Counted from the first letter of the stretch, positions 27,482 to 37,809 are shown. The stretch: 64,000 bases of DNA from Vreelandella sulfidaeris (GCA_007182875.1 AP019514.1:2108001-2172000), one strand, 5' to 3'. Program-made: numbers and translations. The notes: generated by a model from the letters alone, not told the origin.

Positions 27482-28104
27482 TTAGGCCACGTCTACAGCA
27501 ATTTTTCGAATGACTTGGTTCCATCGAAATAAAGAAATAATTAAAACTGTTGTAGATACAACGATCAACAATAAATTAGTCAACACAACGTCTTCAAGAC
27601 GAAGCAGCCTTTCACCTATTTGGATAGTGAAAAAGCTACTATCCAGTAAATAGCAATAAAGTATATATGAGGTAAAACCGTCCTAGCCATTCCGTCAAAA
27701 ACTCCACACTCGCATTGTGCCAATAAGTGCCAAGCTGAAGCGGACAAATGCCAAAATGAAATTGCTGCAATGATACTTACCCAGCTTGGGCGAAGTTGGA
27801 AAGCATTAGCTAGAACAAGATAGAGAGTAAACGCCATCACCAAATCTAGATAAAATCGCAAAAACTAAGCGAAGAAGTATTAAAGGGAATTTTTAACCAG
27901 CGCGTGATACACAGCAATGTCGTAAACAACAAATGAGAATATTGAAACTCCAACAAATATCGTTAATACGAATTCATTAAAACCTTGCGACCAAGCATCA
28001 AGAACTACAGGCTCATAACGTTGGATACCAAGAGCAACAATTGCGCCAAACACTACATCAATAAACCACACCCATCGTAGGCTTTGCTCTGAAGTAGCAT
28101 TCAT
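27482..28104 (-). CDS. Hypothetical polytopic membrane protein (frameshifted)
   Basis: Start MNATSEQSLRWVWFIDVVFG with AAGGAA upstream. Hydrophobic segments: WFIDVVFGAIVALGI, FVLTIFVGVSIFSFVVYDIA, then after a shift near 27880 LDLVMAFTLYLVLANAF, WVSIIAAISFWHLSASAW and HIYFIAIYW. After a shift near 27640 a last helix NLLLIVVSTTVLIISLF and an end at WNQVIRKIAVDVA. About 205 residues with five to six helices. No family recognised. It lies inside the segment bracketed by the 140-bp repeats, so it is probably cargo of that module. Confidence 0.55.
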
Positions 28105-28385
28105 GCGTATTTCCTTTATTAGCATTAAATACAAGGAAGTACTTATCTAGTAATCTTTCCACACAGCATCGCTAAAATCAAAGAAACTAATTTAATAAAG
28201 ATAAATTAAGGGATAGCGGAAGAAATCACCTTACTACATTACTGTGTTACATGGATTAAGTTAGGCCATTATATTCTTAGTTTTGAATCATAAAATTCTT
28301 TCCTGACTAAGCAGCATAGTGCAAACTTCCGCAATCTGCGAATCAGACGGCGCGTACTATAATTTGATGAACGTGCAGACATACT
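28105..28385. other. AT-rich spacer
   Basis: About 280 bases of AT-rich sequence upstream of the membrane-protein gene. It probably holds its promoter on the minus strand. No frame seen. Confidence 0.5.
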
Positions 28386-28525
28386 TGTCCGGAAAATGCA
28401 GCCTTTCAATTATCCCAATCTCATGACCTTGCTAGAAATTAATTTCCATTAGGCTACATATTAAAAACTCGATCGCCTGCTGCACTTCCGGCATGTCTGC
28501 TCAGGGTCGAAATCTGTCTATGACA
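28386..28525 (+). repeat. ~140-bp repeat, copy B
   Basis: Direct-orientation partner of copy A, roughly two thirds identical by eye. It too has inverted ends (CCGGAAAATGCAG and CTGCACTTCCGG) and the central ATTAATT-TC-CATTAGGCT. Unlike copy A it is not followed by a recombinase gene; about 260 bases of unassigned sequence separate it from the tRNA terminator. Confidence 0.65.
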
Positions 28526-28752
28526 GGTATTCAAAATTCTTAGACCACAATAGCGATGTATGTAGCCTGTGTCATCTTTGGAATAGCAGCTTAGGGCTGT
28601 CATGCGGGTAAAGCTTTGGGAAAGGATACTCAGTGGCATGCCTGTGAACGCTGCAGGGATAGAAGAGCTTTCCATAGGCATCCCAGTCGCTTCGAAGAAA
28701 GCCAATTGCAAGGTGTGGGTTAAAATGTGAGTCAAAAATCTTCAGGCAACAA

Positions 28753-28780
28753 AAAAGCCCCTGACGAATCAGGGGCTTTT
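28753..28780 (-). terminator. Rho-independent terminator of tRNA-Ser
   Basis: AAAAGCCCCTGA, loop CGAA, TCAGGGGCTTTT: perfect 12-bp stem. Read on the minus strand it is followed by a T-run, so it ends transcription coming from the tRNA. Confidence 0.9.
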
Positions 28781-28789
28781 CGAAATAAG

Positions 28790-28880
28790 TGGCGGAGGGA
28801 CAGGGATTCGAACCCTGGATAGGCTATTAACCTATGCCGGTTTTCAAGACCGGTGCATTCAACCGCTCTGCCATCCCTCC
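28790..28880 (-). tRNA. tRNA-Ser (anticodon TGA)
   Basis: A 91-base class II tRNA including the encoded CCA. Acceptor stem GGAGGGA/TCCCTCC, D-arm GGCAGAGCGGTTGAATGC, anticodon stem-loop CCGGTCTTGAAAACCGG with TGA, a long variable arm (CATAGGTTAATAGCCTATC) and T-arm CAGGGTTCGAATCCCTG. It reads UCA and other UCN codons. It lies at the edge of the accessory segment, so it is a candidate integration target. Confidence 0.97.
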
Positions 28881-28928
28881 GGCTTACGGGTGCATATACT
28901 ATCAGCTTTCCCTTGGAAGTCAACGCCT

Positions 28929-30629
28929 TTAGTACAAACGTAACCCAACACGGGTAATCTTTCCGCCTTCCATATCACTCACCACCCAATGAATACCGTG
29001 CCAATCAACGTCGTCCCCTATTACCGGGTGGCCACCCACACGTAAGGCAATAAACTCAGCCAGCGTCATGCTCTGCTCACCGGGGCTTAGCGTTAGACCA
29101 TAGGCTTGGGCAATATCTTGCATGAGCGCACTGCCATCCAGTGTAAAGGTACCAAAGAAGGCACGTTCCTGCTTAAGCTTGGCGTCGCCATTAAAAAGCC
29201 GGTTAAGAGAATACAAATCTTCGGATCGGCCGATAACACAAATGACGTCACCCAGCTTTAGGCGTGTACTGCCCTTCGGGTGAAGCATGGCGTGATTGCG
29301 GAAAAGCGCTGAAATCAATGCCCCGAAGGAAAGCGCAACAGCCGAATGGGCACATCATCCAAATCCTGGTTCTCTACGCCATATACAAATAGCTCAAAGT
29401 CGTTTTCCGGCAGAATACCCAGCGGACCGCGTCGGTTAGGCACGGTGCCTATCGGCACTTCTACTTTCAACCACTTGGCCATCAGCGTCAGCGTACCGCC
29501 CTGAATTAACAGCGACATCAATACCACTGCAAACGCGACATTGAAGTAAAGCGAGGAATTTTCGACCCCGCCGATGACAGGAAAAATCGCCAGTACGATC
29601 GGTACCGCCCTCTTAACCCAACCCAAGCAATAAAGAAGATTTCCCGCCAGCGAAATTTAAAAAAATGGCTTAATGCTAATCAGCACGGCCAAGGGGCGTG
29701 CGATAAAAATCAGCGCCAGTGCCACCAACGCAGCGGGCAGTGCTACGTCCCAAAGTTCACTGGGTGTCACCAGCAGGCCAAGCACCAGGAACAGCCCAAT
29801 TTGGCTCAGCCACGCCAGGCCATCGTGAACCGGAAGAATAAAGTTAAGGTGGCGCCCCGGCTGGTTACCAATCATCAATCCCGCAAGGTAAATCGCCAAA
29901 AGCCACTACCGCCCAGCACGCTGGTTAAACCGAACACGCTGAACCCCAGCGCCAATGCCAACATGGCGTAAAGGCCCGGGGCTAAATCGAGCCAGCGCAG
30001 CAACGGCACTTAACCAACCGCCCCCAGCCCGACAATCAAACCAATACCAAATTGAGAAAGGAAAAACAGCAGCGTTTCAACGGGACCGCCAATATCTCCG
30101 ACTAACAGCTCGACCAACATCAACGTCAGGAAAATGGCCATCGGGTCGTTGGTACCCGATTCAATTTCAAGCGTGGCGCCTACCCGCTCATTGAGATTGA
30201 CACCCCGACCACTGAGCATAGAGAAAACCGCAGCGGCATCGGTAGACCCAACGATGGCGCCTACCAGCATGCCTTGCACCACGGTGAGGTCAAAAAATCA
30301 ACATGGCGATAACGCCCACAAGGGCGCTGGTAATAAACACCCCGAAGGTCGCCAGGAGAGTGCGGGTTTAAAACCAACCCGGAACGTTTTAAGACGCGTG
30401 CGTAAACCACCGTCTAACAAGATCATGGCAAGCGCGAGGTGCCCGATTGCAAAAGCCATGGAGTAGTCATCAAACTCGACACCCAGCACGCCCTCTTCAC
30501 CTGCCAACATGCCTAACCCAAGGAAGATTAAGAGCAGCGGCACACCCATCATTGATGATAAACGGCTGGCCAGAATGCTGAGTGCCATCAGCGAACCGCC
30601 TACCAAAAGAACATATAAATTGCGTCCAT
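28929..30629 (-). CDS. nhaP2: K+/H+ antiporter NhaP2-like (frameshifted)
   Basis: CPA1-type cation/proton antiporter with cytoplasmic TrkA_C and CorC/HlyC-like domains. Start MDAIYM with GGAGAG upstream; one base restored near 30610 gives [20 protein letters not shown]. Membrane landmarks: [35 protein letters not shown], and [20 protein letters not shown] (the conserved Asp region). Cytoplasmic part: [20 protein letters not shown], then [20 protein letters not shown] and a CorC-like end [17 protein letters not shown]. At least five shifts in ~566 residues. It exports K+ (or Na+) in exchange for protons; osmotic and pH homeostasis. Confidence 0.85.
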
Positions 30630-30780
30630 GACTCTCCGTCTCTACATCAATACAGCGCTATTATTGCATGTAAGCGTTGAATTTACTGTCTTCTCCGCAC
30701 TCCCTTATGGTTAAAGGGCTGGTCAGAAGCTTTCCAAGGCGGCTACACTTCGCCGTTACGACATCTGGAGTTACTGACTA

Positions 30781-31923
30781 TGTTGCGTTGCCTATCCCGC
30801 TATTGGCACCCTATCCTATTTAGTCTAATTTTTACTTTATTGTTTTTAATTCATCATCTTACGCAAACGAAGAAAGCGCAGACATTGAAGAAAATAGCTC
30901 AGAAACGGCTCCGCTAACACTGGATACAGCGGTTGAAGTGCCTGATTCCTTGTGGCAACCCGCTGGCAACGAAAGCGTAGAGGCAGTGCCCACCATGGCA
31001 GTCACCCCGCCCCGCCTCTCGAGCCACCGCCGGTTAAAAGTGTGACCCTGATGCTTGATTGGTACTTGAGCCCACAGCACGCAGCCTTAGTCATTGCTCA
31101 AGAAAGAGGCCTGTATGCTGCTCAAGGACTTGAAGTTAATCTTCTGTCGCCAGCCGACCCATCCATCGCCATCAAACTGTTAACGGCTGGCGAGGTTGAC
31201 CTGGCATTAACGCGACAGCCACTGCTTCATTTACATGCTCATAATGGCGCACCAATCGTTCGAATCGCGACACTGATTGAAACCTCGCTCACGGCGGTCA
31301 TAGTGCTGGGTGAGGAGCAGTTGGAAACCGAAAATACCCTGGCAGAGTTACACTATGGTTATACGACGGGAGAAGGACGCGACCTGAGCATTCCTCGTTT
31401 GCTACCTCGCTCCGTGCAGCAAACGGATGATTTCACTGCGCCGATCAATCTACACTTCGATCCAATTCGAGCAATGAGGGAAGGCCAAATTGACGCAGTA
31501 GCGGATGGTTACTACCACACCCTTCCCCAGCAACTGGCGACTGAAGGCATTAATACTCACACCATTCGTTTCGATGAGCTGGATATACCGCGTACTGACG
31601 GCTTAGTAGTGCTGGCTAATAGCGATACCCTTGTTCGCCGTGCCGATACATGGTCCCGCTTTGTGCTTGCTCTTGAACAGGCGAGTCACTGGATTATCGA
31701 TAACCCCGACGCTGCCTGGGAATTGCTAATTAGTGCCTATCCTGTGCTCGAGAATGACATCAACGCTAGCGCCTGGGAGGATATCCTACGCCGTATGGCG
31801 CTGAATCCTGCGGCATTAGATAGCCGACGCTACACTGCATTTGAAACCTATTTGCAGCAACAGGGACTTATCGACGACACTTTACCCGTATCGCGTCTCG
31901 CGATAGACCCTCACGCTTTATAG
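30781..31923 (+). CDS. NMT1/THI5-like ABC substrate-binding protein (frameshifted)
   Basis: Periplasmic binding protein of the ThiY/SsuA-like group. The N-terminus MLRCLSRYWHPILFSLIFTL is a signal anchor, and a shift near 30862 leads into an acidic linker. The core has VTLMLDWYLSPQHAALVIAQ, GLYAAQGLEVNLLSPADPSI, LLTAGEVDLALTRQPLLHLH and MREGQIDAVADGYYHTLPQQ. About 380 residues. No ABC permease or ATPase lies beside it; the next gene is an unrelated nuclease. Ligand unknown (pyrimidine, sulfonate or similar are the family's range). Confidence 0.8.
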
Positions 31924-31963
31924 CAACGTATTTATATGTTTTTACCTACGACCATGGCGGCGC

Positions 31964-33357
31964 ATGAGCGAAACAGCTTTAATTTTTGTAGATATTGAAA
32001 CCACAGGCACCCGCGCTACACGTGACCGAATTACCGAAATAGCCGCCTTGAAAGTCATCAACGGTGAGCTGGTTGATCGCTGGTCGAGTTTGATTTACCC
32101 AGAATGCAAAGTGCCCGCGCAAATCACCCAGTTAACCGGGATTCGTGATGAAATGCTCAGCGACGCGCCTCGCTTTGTTCACATCGCCGAGTCGCTTAGA
32201 GAGTGGCTGGGCGACGGGCAATTGGTGGCTCACAATGCGCGCTTTGATTACAGTTTTCTGCGCAATGAGTTTAAGCGCGCAGGGCAGGATTTCCGGGCGT
32301 CGTTGATATGCACGCTGCGTTTATCGCGGCGGATAGCGCCCCAGGAACGACAACACAATTTAAAAGCCCTTCTAAACCGCTACGGCATTGCCCCTATCCG
32401 ACACCACCGGGCTGGCGATGATGTGGATGCCCTGTGGTCGCTCTGGCAAGCCTGGCAGGTTGAGCACAGCGATGAAGCATGGCAGAGCCTGTTAGGCGAT
32501 GAGCGCCGCCACCGAACGCTGCCCGCCCATCTGGATAGCGCTCAGTTGGAAGGGTTGCCCGCAGGCCCCGGTGTTTACCTGTTTTACGGCCACAATCGGT
32601 TGCCCTTGTATGTTGGCAAGAGTGTCAATCTACGCAGTCGCGTCCTGGGGCATTTTCAACGTGACCATCAGGACGATAAAGAGATGCGCTTAGCCCAGCA
32701 GGTGCAACATGTCGAATGGGAAGAAACCGCGGGTGATTTAGGCGCTCAGTTGCGTGAGGCGCAGCTGGTTAAAACGTTAATGCCGATTATGAATCGACAG
32801 CTGCGTAAACAGCGCAAGTTGACTACTTGGCACTGGCAAGAAGAAGCAGCCCACCCTGAGTTACTCAGCGGCAGCGCCCTAAACCAGGCTCTAAGCCAGT
32901 CATTGGGCGGTACGCTGTATGGTTTGTTTCGTAGTGCACGAGAGGCGAAGAACGTGCTACGTGCCCTTGCTGAAGAACAGCAGCTCTGCCCTCAAGTATT
33001 GGGGCTTGAGAAAGGCAAGGGACGCTGTTTTGCCAATCAGGTGGGTAAGTGCCGCGGGGCCTGTTGTGGCCAGGAAACAATCGCCGCGCATACCCAACGG
33101 GCAAAGGCGGCATTACAACAGCTCCAGGTAAATGTGTGGCCCTGGCCAGGTAGCATTGCAATTGCAGAAAAGTCGATGGGCAAAGCGGCCCTGCGTGGCA
33201 TGTTGTCCGCCAATGGTGTTATTTAGGCAGTGCGCCAAGCCTTAAAAGCGCAAGCGCTTGCAGACACACCAGCAAGCTTCGACGTCGACAGTTACCGCAT
33301 ACTGAACCGTTTTTGCGTTACCCAGAACAGCATGGGCTAACGGTCACGCCGCTGTGA
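31964..33357 (+). CDS. 3'-5' exonuclease fused to GIY-YIG endonuclease domain (Cho/UvrC-like; frameshifted end)
   Basis: N-terminal DnaQ-type exonuclease: FVDIETTGTRATRDRITEIA (D, E), HNARFDYSFLRNEF, HRAGDDVDALWSLW. The C-terminal GIY-YIG domain reads GVYLFYGHNRLPLYVGKSVN then LRSRVLGHFQRD, as in UvrC/Cho. Further on, CFANQVGKCRGACCGQE is a Cys cluster. A shift near 33170-33230 leads to the true end SYRILNRFLRYPEQHGLTVT PL. About 465 residues. Likely a DNA-repair nuclease. The fusion is known in gammaproteobacteria; the substrate of the pair is not defined. Confidence 0.85.
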
Positions 33358-33370
33358 CGCAGCTATGTAC

Positions 33371-33440
33371 TCTTGCAACTATGCTTCTTTTGCAACTATG
33401 TTCTTTTGAAACTACGCCTCTTTTGCAACGACTCAGCATG
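33371..33440. repeat. Degenerate ~17-bp tandem repeat
   Basis: Four copies around TTTTGCAACTATG (GCAAC at 33375, 33392, a GAAAC variant at 33408, GCAAC at 33425), in the gap between two convergent genes. Confidence 0.75.
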
Positions 33441-33458
33441 CAACGACTGAGCGTGCTT

Positions 33459-34257
33459 CTACTGGGCATCAATGAACGCCACCACTGCCTGCTGGAAGGC
33501 CTCTGGCTGGTCGGCGTGAAGCCAATGCCCGGCGTTTTCAGCGTTACCACGCGGGCGGGCAACACCTCGCGTAGCGCGGGAAGCATATCATCAGCCACAT
33601 AATGGGATTCGCCGCCCCGCAGCACCAACACGGGGCCATCGTAGGGCTGCTGCCCATCCGGCACGCCTATGATGTCATTGTAACCACGCTTAATCTGGTC
33701 TAATCCTACTCGAAGCGCCATCACGTTATCCTCATTACGCACCAGATTGGTGGCTAAGAACAACCGAGTGGGTCGAGAATCGACGTGTTCACCTAGCAAT
33801 TCATCGGCTTCGCGGCGATTTTTGGCTGTCCTTCACGCACGTTCTCCAGCGCTGCAAACACATCATCATGACCGTGCTCATAAGCCACCGGGGCTATATC
33901 GGCAACAATCAATGATGCCACTCGCTCAGGCGCCATGCGCGCCAAACTAATGGCCACCTTCCCGCCCATCGAGTGGCCGAGCACGTGAGCGCGCTCAATC
34001 GCGAGCTTATCGAGCAGTGCAATGACATCATCCACCATGGTGGCGTAACGCATACCTTCTGCATGGGGTGAACGGCCATGATTACGCAGATCCAGCGCAA
34101 TGACACGTCGGGTGCGCTGCCATACTTTTACATGCGAACGCCAGTTATCGGCACTTCCCAGCAAGCCATGAATCACCACTAGCGGAGCAGTGTCCGCGGA
34201 GGCATCTTCGGCGGGCATATCAATAAAATGAAGATCAACAGTGGCGACGTCTGTCAT
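33459..34257 (-). CDS. ybfF: Alpha/beta hydrolase, YbfF type (frameshifted)
   Basis: Esterase/acyl-CoA thioesterase family. Oxyanion loop VVIHGLLGSADNWRSHVKVW; DLRNHGRSPHAEGM; nucleophile elbow LGHSMGGKVAISLA; then after a shift near 33800 VLVLRGGESHYVADDMLPAL (acid region). After a last shift near 33525 the catalytic His region and end AFQQAVVAFIDAQ at 33459. About 265 residues, cytoplasmic. Convergent with the nuclease gene, with a tandem repeat between them. Confidence 0.85.
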
Positions 34258-34299
34258 CCTTGCTCCTAAGCAGTGATAGTCATGGGGTGTGTTAACACA

Positions 34300-34967
34300 T
34301 TAGGCGGTGCGTGGTGCGGCATCCACTTGGCCTGTCCAGACAACCAACCGGCGTGTTAGCCAAGCGAGTAACAAGCCATACAGCGGTAGGAAAAACAGCA
34401 GACTGATGGCGAGTTTTATCGCGTAGTCAACAGCGGCAATTTCTATCCAATTGGCAGCCATAAACGGGTCTGGGCTGTTATAGAACGCTGCCGAGAAGAA
34501 TGCAAAGGTATCGGCGAGGTTACCTAGCACCGTTGAGCATACGGGAGCCACCCACCATGCCCACTGGCGTAAGCGATCAAATACCTGTACATCCAGCAAT
34601 TGACCAATCACGTAGGCCAGAAAACTGGCAAGCGCGATACGGGCGACAAACAGGTTCCATTCCGACAGTGCTTCAATCCCGGCGAAACTGCCACGGGGAA
34701 AACCACCGATACCACATAGGAAACCAACAGTGCAGGCAGCATAACGCGCAGGATGATCGAACGAGCCGGCCCTTTACCAAACAGACGCACCGTGAGGTCG
34801 GTGGCTAGAAAGATAAACGGAAAACTAAACGCGCCCCAAGTGGTATGGAAGCCAAATAGCGTAAACGGCAGTTGAACCAAATAATTACTGGCGGCAATAA
34901 TACCGATATGGAAAGCCACCATTACCATTAGGCAGCGGCGGTGCTGAGTCTCACTCAATGCAAACAT
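34300..34967 (-). CDS. yhhQ: Queuosine-precursor transporter YhhQ (frameshifted)
   Basis: VUT/DUF165 family inner-membrane protein that imports 7-cyano-7-deazaguanine-type precursors. MFALSETQHRRCLMVMVAFH; LFGFHTTWGAFSFPFIFLAT followed by DLTVRLFGK (family core); after a shift near 34675 GQLLDVQVFDRLRQWAWWVA and VLGNLADTFAFFSAAFYNSP. Six helices, ~222 residues. The short leader contains a candidate preQ1-type structure. Confidence 0.85.
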
Positions 34968-34974
34968 GGATAGA

Positions 34975-35012
34975 CCTTTTTAAACGAGAAGAGGGGTTAG
35001 GGAACCCTCGAA
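34975..35012 (-). promoter_or_regulatory. Candidate preQ1-I-like riboswitch/leader of yhhQ
   Basis: Minus strand reads CGAGGGTTCCCTAACCCCTCTTCTCG, then TTTAAAAAGGTC shortly before the start codon. This offers a GAGGG/CCCTC stem, a loop containing TTCCCT, and an A-rich tail ending in AGG that could pair with CCT of the loop, the layout of class I preQ1 aptamers. The spacer between stem and A-run is longer than usual, so this is tentative; the downstream gene transports queuosine precursors, which supports it. Confidence 0.3.
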
Positions 35013-35145
35013 GATAAGAAACGCCACCAGCAAGTCACTTTAGACCAACCTAAGTCGCTTTAGACAACCCGTGCGTTCTGGGGAGCGGTATTATACGTTT
35101 TCTACAGCGTAATAAAAGTCGGGCACTGCTAGTTAGTAAGTCAGT

Positions 35146-35190
35146 GAAATAGTAAGACAAGGAAATAGTAAGACAAGGAACGTAAGACAA
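35146..35190. repeat. 16-bp tandem repeat
   Basis: GAAATAGTAAGACAAG occurs twice in tandem (35146 and 35162), followed by a third, decayed copy (GAACGTAAGACAAT). It lies just beyond the prpE terminator. Confidence 0.85.
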
Positions 35191-35193
35191 TGA

Positions 35194-35218
35194 AAGCCGC
35201 CCGCATACGGGGCGGCTT
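35194..35218 (-). terminator. Terminator of prpE
   Basis: AAGCCGCCC, 7-base loop, GGGCGGCTT on the plus strand. On the minus strand the stem is followed by TCATTG, a weak T-tract. Confidence 0.75.
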
Positions 35219-35226
35219 GTGAGCGC

Positions 35227-37149
35227 TTATAATCGAGTGGCTTGGCTTTGTCGGCAGCCCCACTGAGCGCTCACGCATGGCAGCATGAACGTCTGCCAAG
35301 CTAGTGGGGTCGTCTATGGTGGAAGGGATACCGAAGTCTTTACCATCGGCAATCGTACGCAGCAGCTTACGTAAAATCTTACCCGAGCGCGTTTTGGGTA
35401 GCCGATCAACGACTAGCACCTGCTTGAAACAGGCAATCGGCCCAATATGCTCACGCACACGCGCAATCAGCTCGGCCTCCAGTGTCGCCTCATCGCCATC
35501 AAAGCCATCTTTAGGAATCACTAGGCCGATCGGCATCTGCCCCTTCAAATTGTCGTGAATCCCAATCACCGCACACTCGGCCACCGCAGGATGCGCACCC
35601 ACCACTTCTTCCATTTCGCCAGTCGAGAGTCGGTGACCCGCGACGTTAATCACATCATCGGTACGTCCCATAATGAACAGATAACCCTGCTCATCAAAAT
35701 ATCCACCATCGCCCGTTAAGTAGTAGCCAGGAAATGCTGCCATATAAGCGCTATGAAAACGCTGTGGATCGCGCCAAACACCGGTCAAACAACCAGGCGG
35801 CATCGGCTGTTTGATGACCACACTGCCCTGCTCCATCGGCTGTGCCTGCTCTCCATCACGATTGAGCACTTGAACATTAAAGCCGGGAACGGGAAATGTG
35901 GCAGACCCCGCTTTGGTTGGCATCGGTTCAATACCTGGCAAGTTAGCCGCAATCGGCCAGCCGGTTTCGGTTTGCCACCAGTGATCAATCACCGGCACAT
36001 CAAGCAGATCATCCAGCCAGTGGAATGTCGGTGGGTCTAGCCGCTCTCCGGCTACATAGAGATGTTTGAGGCTACTGATATCGTATTTCTGCAGTTGCTT
36101 GGCGTCAGGGTCCTCTTTCTTAATCGCGCGGAAGGCGGTGGGGCAGTGAAAAGCTCTTAACCCGGTACTCCTCAATTAAACGCCAAAAGCTACCTGCATC
36201 CGGTGTTTTTACCGGTTTTCCCTCATAAACCACGCTGGTACAACCGAGCAACAAGGGAGCGTAAACAATATAGGAGTGCCCTACCACCCAGCCGACATCC
36301 GAGGCGGTAAAGAACACTTCGCCCGGCTCCATGGCGTAAATCGCTTGCATCGAATAGGCCAAGGCAACTGCATAGCCCCCGTATCGCGCATGACACCTTT
36401 GGGTTTACCGGTAGTGCCGGAGGTGTAGAGAATATACAGCGGATCGGTCCCCTTCACCGGCACGCAGTCGGCAAAGGCGCCTTGGCGACGAGCGCCTCCC
36501 AATCGTAATCCGTGGTACTTTCGTGAGTACCCAGCTCAGCCCGGTGCACTTCACGCTGGTAAACGATGCAGGCATCCGGCTTATAGGCGCTTAGTTCAAT
36601 CGCTTGATCTACCATGGGCTTATACGGCAGCACCTTGCCCAGTTCGATACCGCAGGAAGCCGCCACCACGACTTTGGGCTCGGCGTCTTCTATACGGGCT
36701 GCCAGTTCGTAAGGCGCAAAACCGCCAAACACCACGGAGTGAATGGCGCCTAGGCGGGCGCAGGCGTACATAGCCACCAGCGCCTCAGGAATCATGGGCA
36801 TATAGATCACCACACGATCGCCCTTCTCAACCCCTAACTGAGTCAACGTCCCCGCAAAGTAAGCGACTTGATCACGCATTTCGCGGTAGCTAATAGTTCG
36901 CTTGGATTGTGCTGCGGGAGAGTCCCAGAAAATCGCCGCCTGATCACCGCGCCCGTTTTCAACGTGGTAATCCAGCGCGGCGTAGCAAAGATTCATTTCA
37001 CCATCGCTAAACCAGCGCGCATGCTGTTGCTCATCGTAGCTGAGGATGGTTTGAGGCGGTGTGTACCAGGGTATGCGCTTGGCTTGTTCGGCCCAGAACG
37101 CTTCCGGGTGCTCAATCGAGTGTTGATAGGTAGGTTGGTAGCGAGTCAT
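35227..37149 (-). CDS. prpE: Propionyl-CoA synthetase PrpE (frameshifted)
   Basis: AMP-forming acyl-CoA synthetase. N-terminus [23 protein letters not shown] loop [60 protein letters not shown]; hinge [20 protein letters not shown]; acylated Lys region [20 protein letters not shown]. The ending IPSTIDDP favours PrpE over Acs. Shifts near 36465, 36375, 36150 and at the very end; a TAA at 35227 gives ~640 residues, normal. It activates propionate for the methylcitrate cycle, but no prpBCD genes are adjacent. Confidence 0.85.
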
Positions 37150-37409
37150 AGTGTCTCTATCTTTATTGTAGTGGTGGTATAGAAGGATTGTTGACACTGT
37201 ATAAAGGAAATCGACCTCACACCCTCATACTATGGGCTAAATAGCGACCAAAGCAGCAACTGTTCTAGCAGCATTGTCGACAAGTGGGTCGCTGTCTGCC
37301 TACCATTGATTAAGCGTTAAACAGCAATTTGGACAAAACTCGCTAAATTACTGATCATTAATTAACTTGATCCTCGCGACGCGATGATGCTTCGAAAAAC
37401 AAATAACAA

Positions 37410-37439
37410 TGCTTATAAAAACGCTGCTTATAAAAACGC
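37410..37439. repeat. 15-bp perfect tandem duplication
   Basis: TGCTTATAAAAACGC twice in a row, about 30 bases before the ArsR-type start, in the presumed promoter/leader. Confidence 0.9.
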
Positions 37440-37468
37440 ACTGTAACAGCGTAGGCAAGGAGATCATT

Positions 37469-37790
37469 ATGTCTGCTTCTACAAGCGCCGCTACACGCCT
37501 GCTTGAACACAATTGTCGTGCGATTGAGGCAGGCACTAACCTGCTCAAAGCGCTGGCCAACGAAAAACGGCTGCAAATACTTTGCCTACTTGCAGAGAAA
37601 GAGCTGTCAGTTACTCAAATAAACCAACAGCTCGCCTTAAGTCAGTCGGCACTATCACAGCATTTAGCTATTTTAAGGCGTGATGAACTCGTTGATACTC
37701 GGCGGGAGTCACAAACTATCTATTACTCATTGAGGCAGTGAAAGTGCCAAGGCAGTCATTAATACCTTGGCACATCATTACACAGCATAA
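37469..37790 (+). CDS. ArsR family transcriptional regulator (frameshifted end)
   Basis: Start MSASTSAATRLLEHN with AAGGAG six bases upstream. Winged helix: NLLKALANEKRLQILCLLAE, LSVTQINQQLALSQSALSQH (recognition helix), LAILRRDELVDTRRESQTIY. A shift near 37735 gives the natural end SLRSESAKAVINTLAHHYTA. About 106 residues. No metal-binding ELCVCD motif is present, so it is probably a sulfide/thiol or other effector regulator (BigR/SqrR-like) rather than an arsenic sensor; this is inference. A tandem duplication lies in its leader. Confidence 0.85.
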
Positions 37791-37809
37791 ACTTCAGTTT
37801 GCGGCATAC

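Noticed and set aside
28454..28735. Minus-strand gene between repeat B and the tRNA
   Set aside because: No ribosome site, composition and residues look random, and it partly overlaps the repeat.
35227..37149. Acetyl-CoA synthetase (Acs)
   Set aside because: The C-terminal IPSTIDDP ending and ~630-residue size fit PrpE better than Acs.
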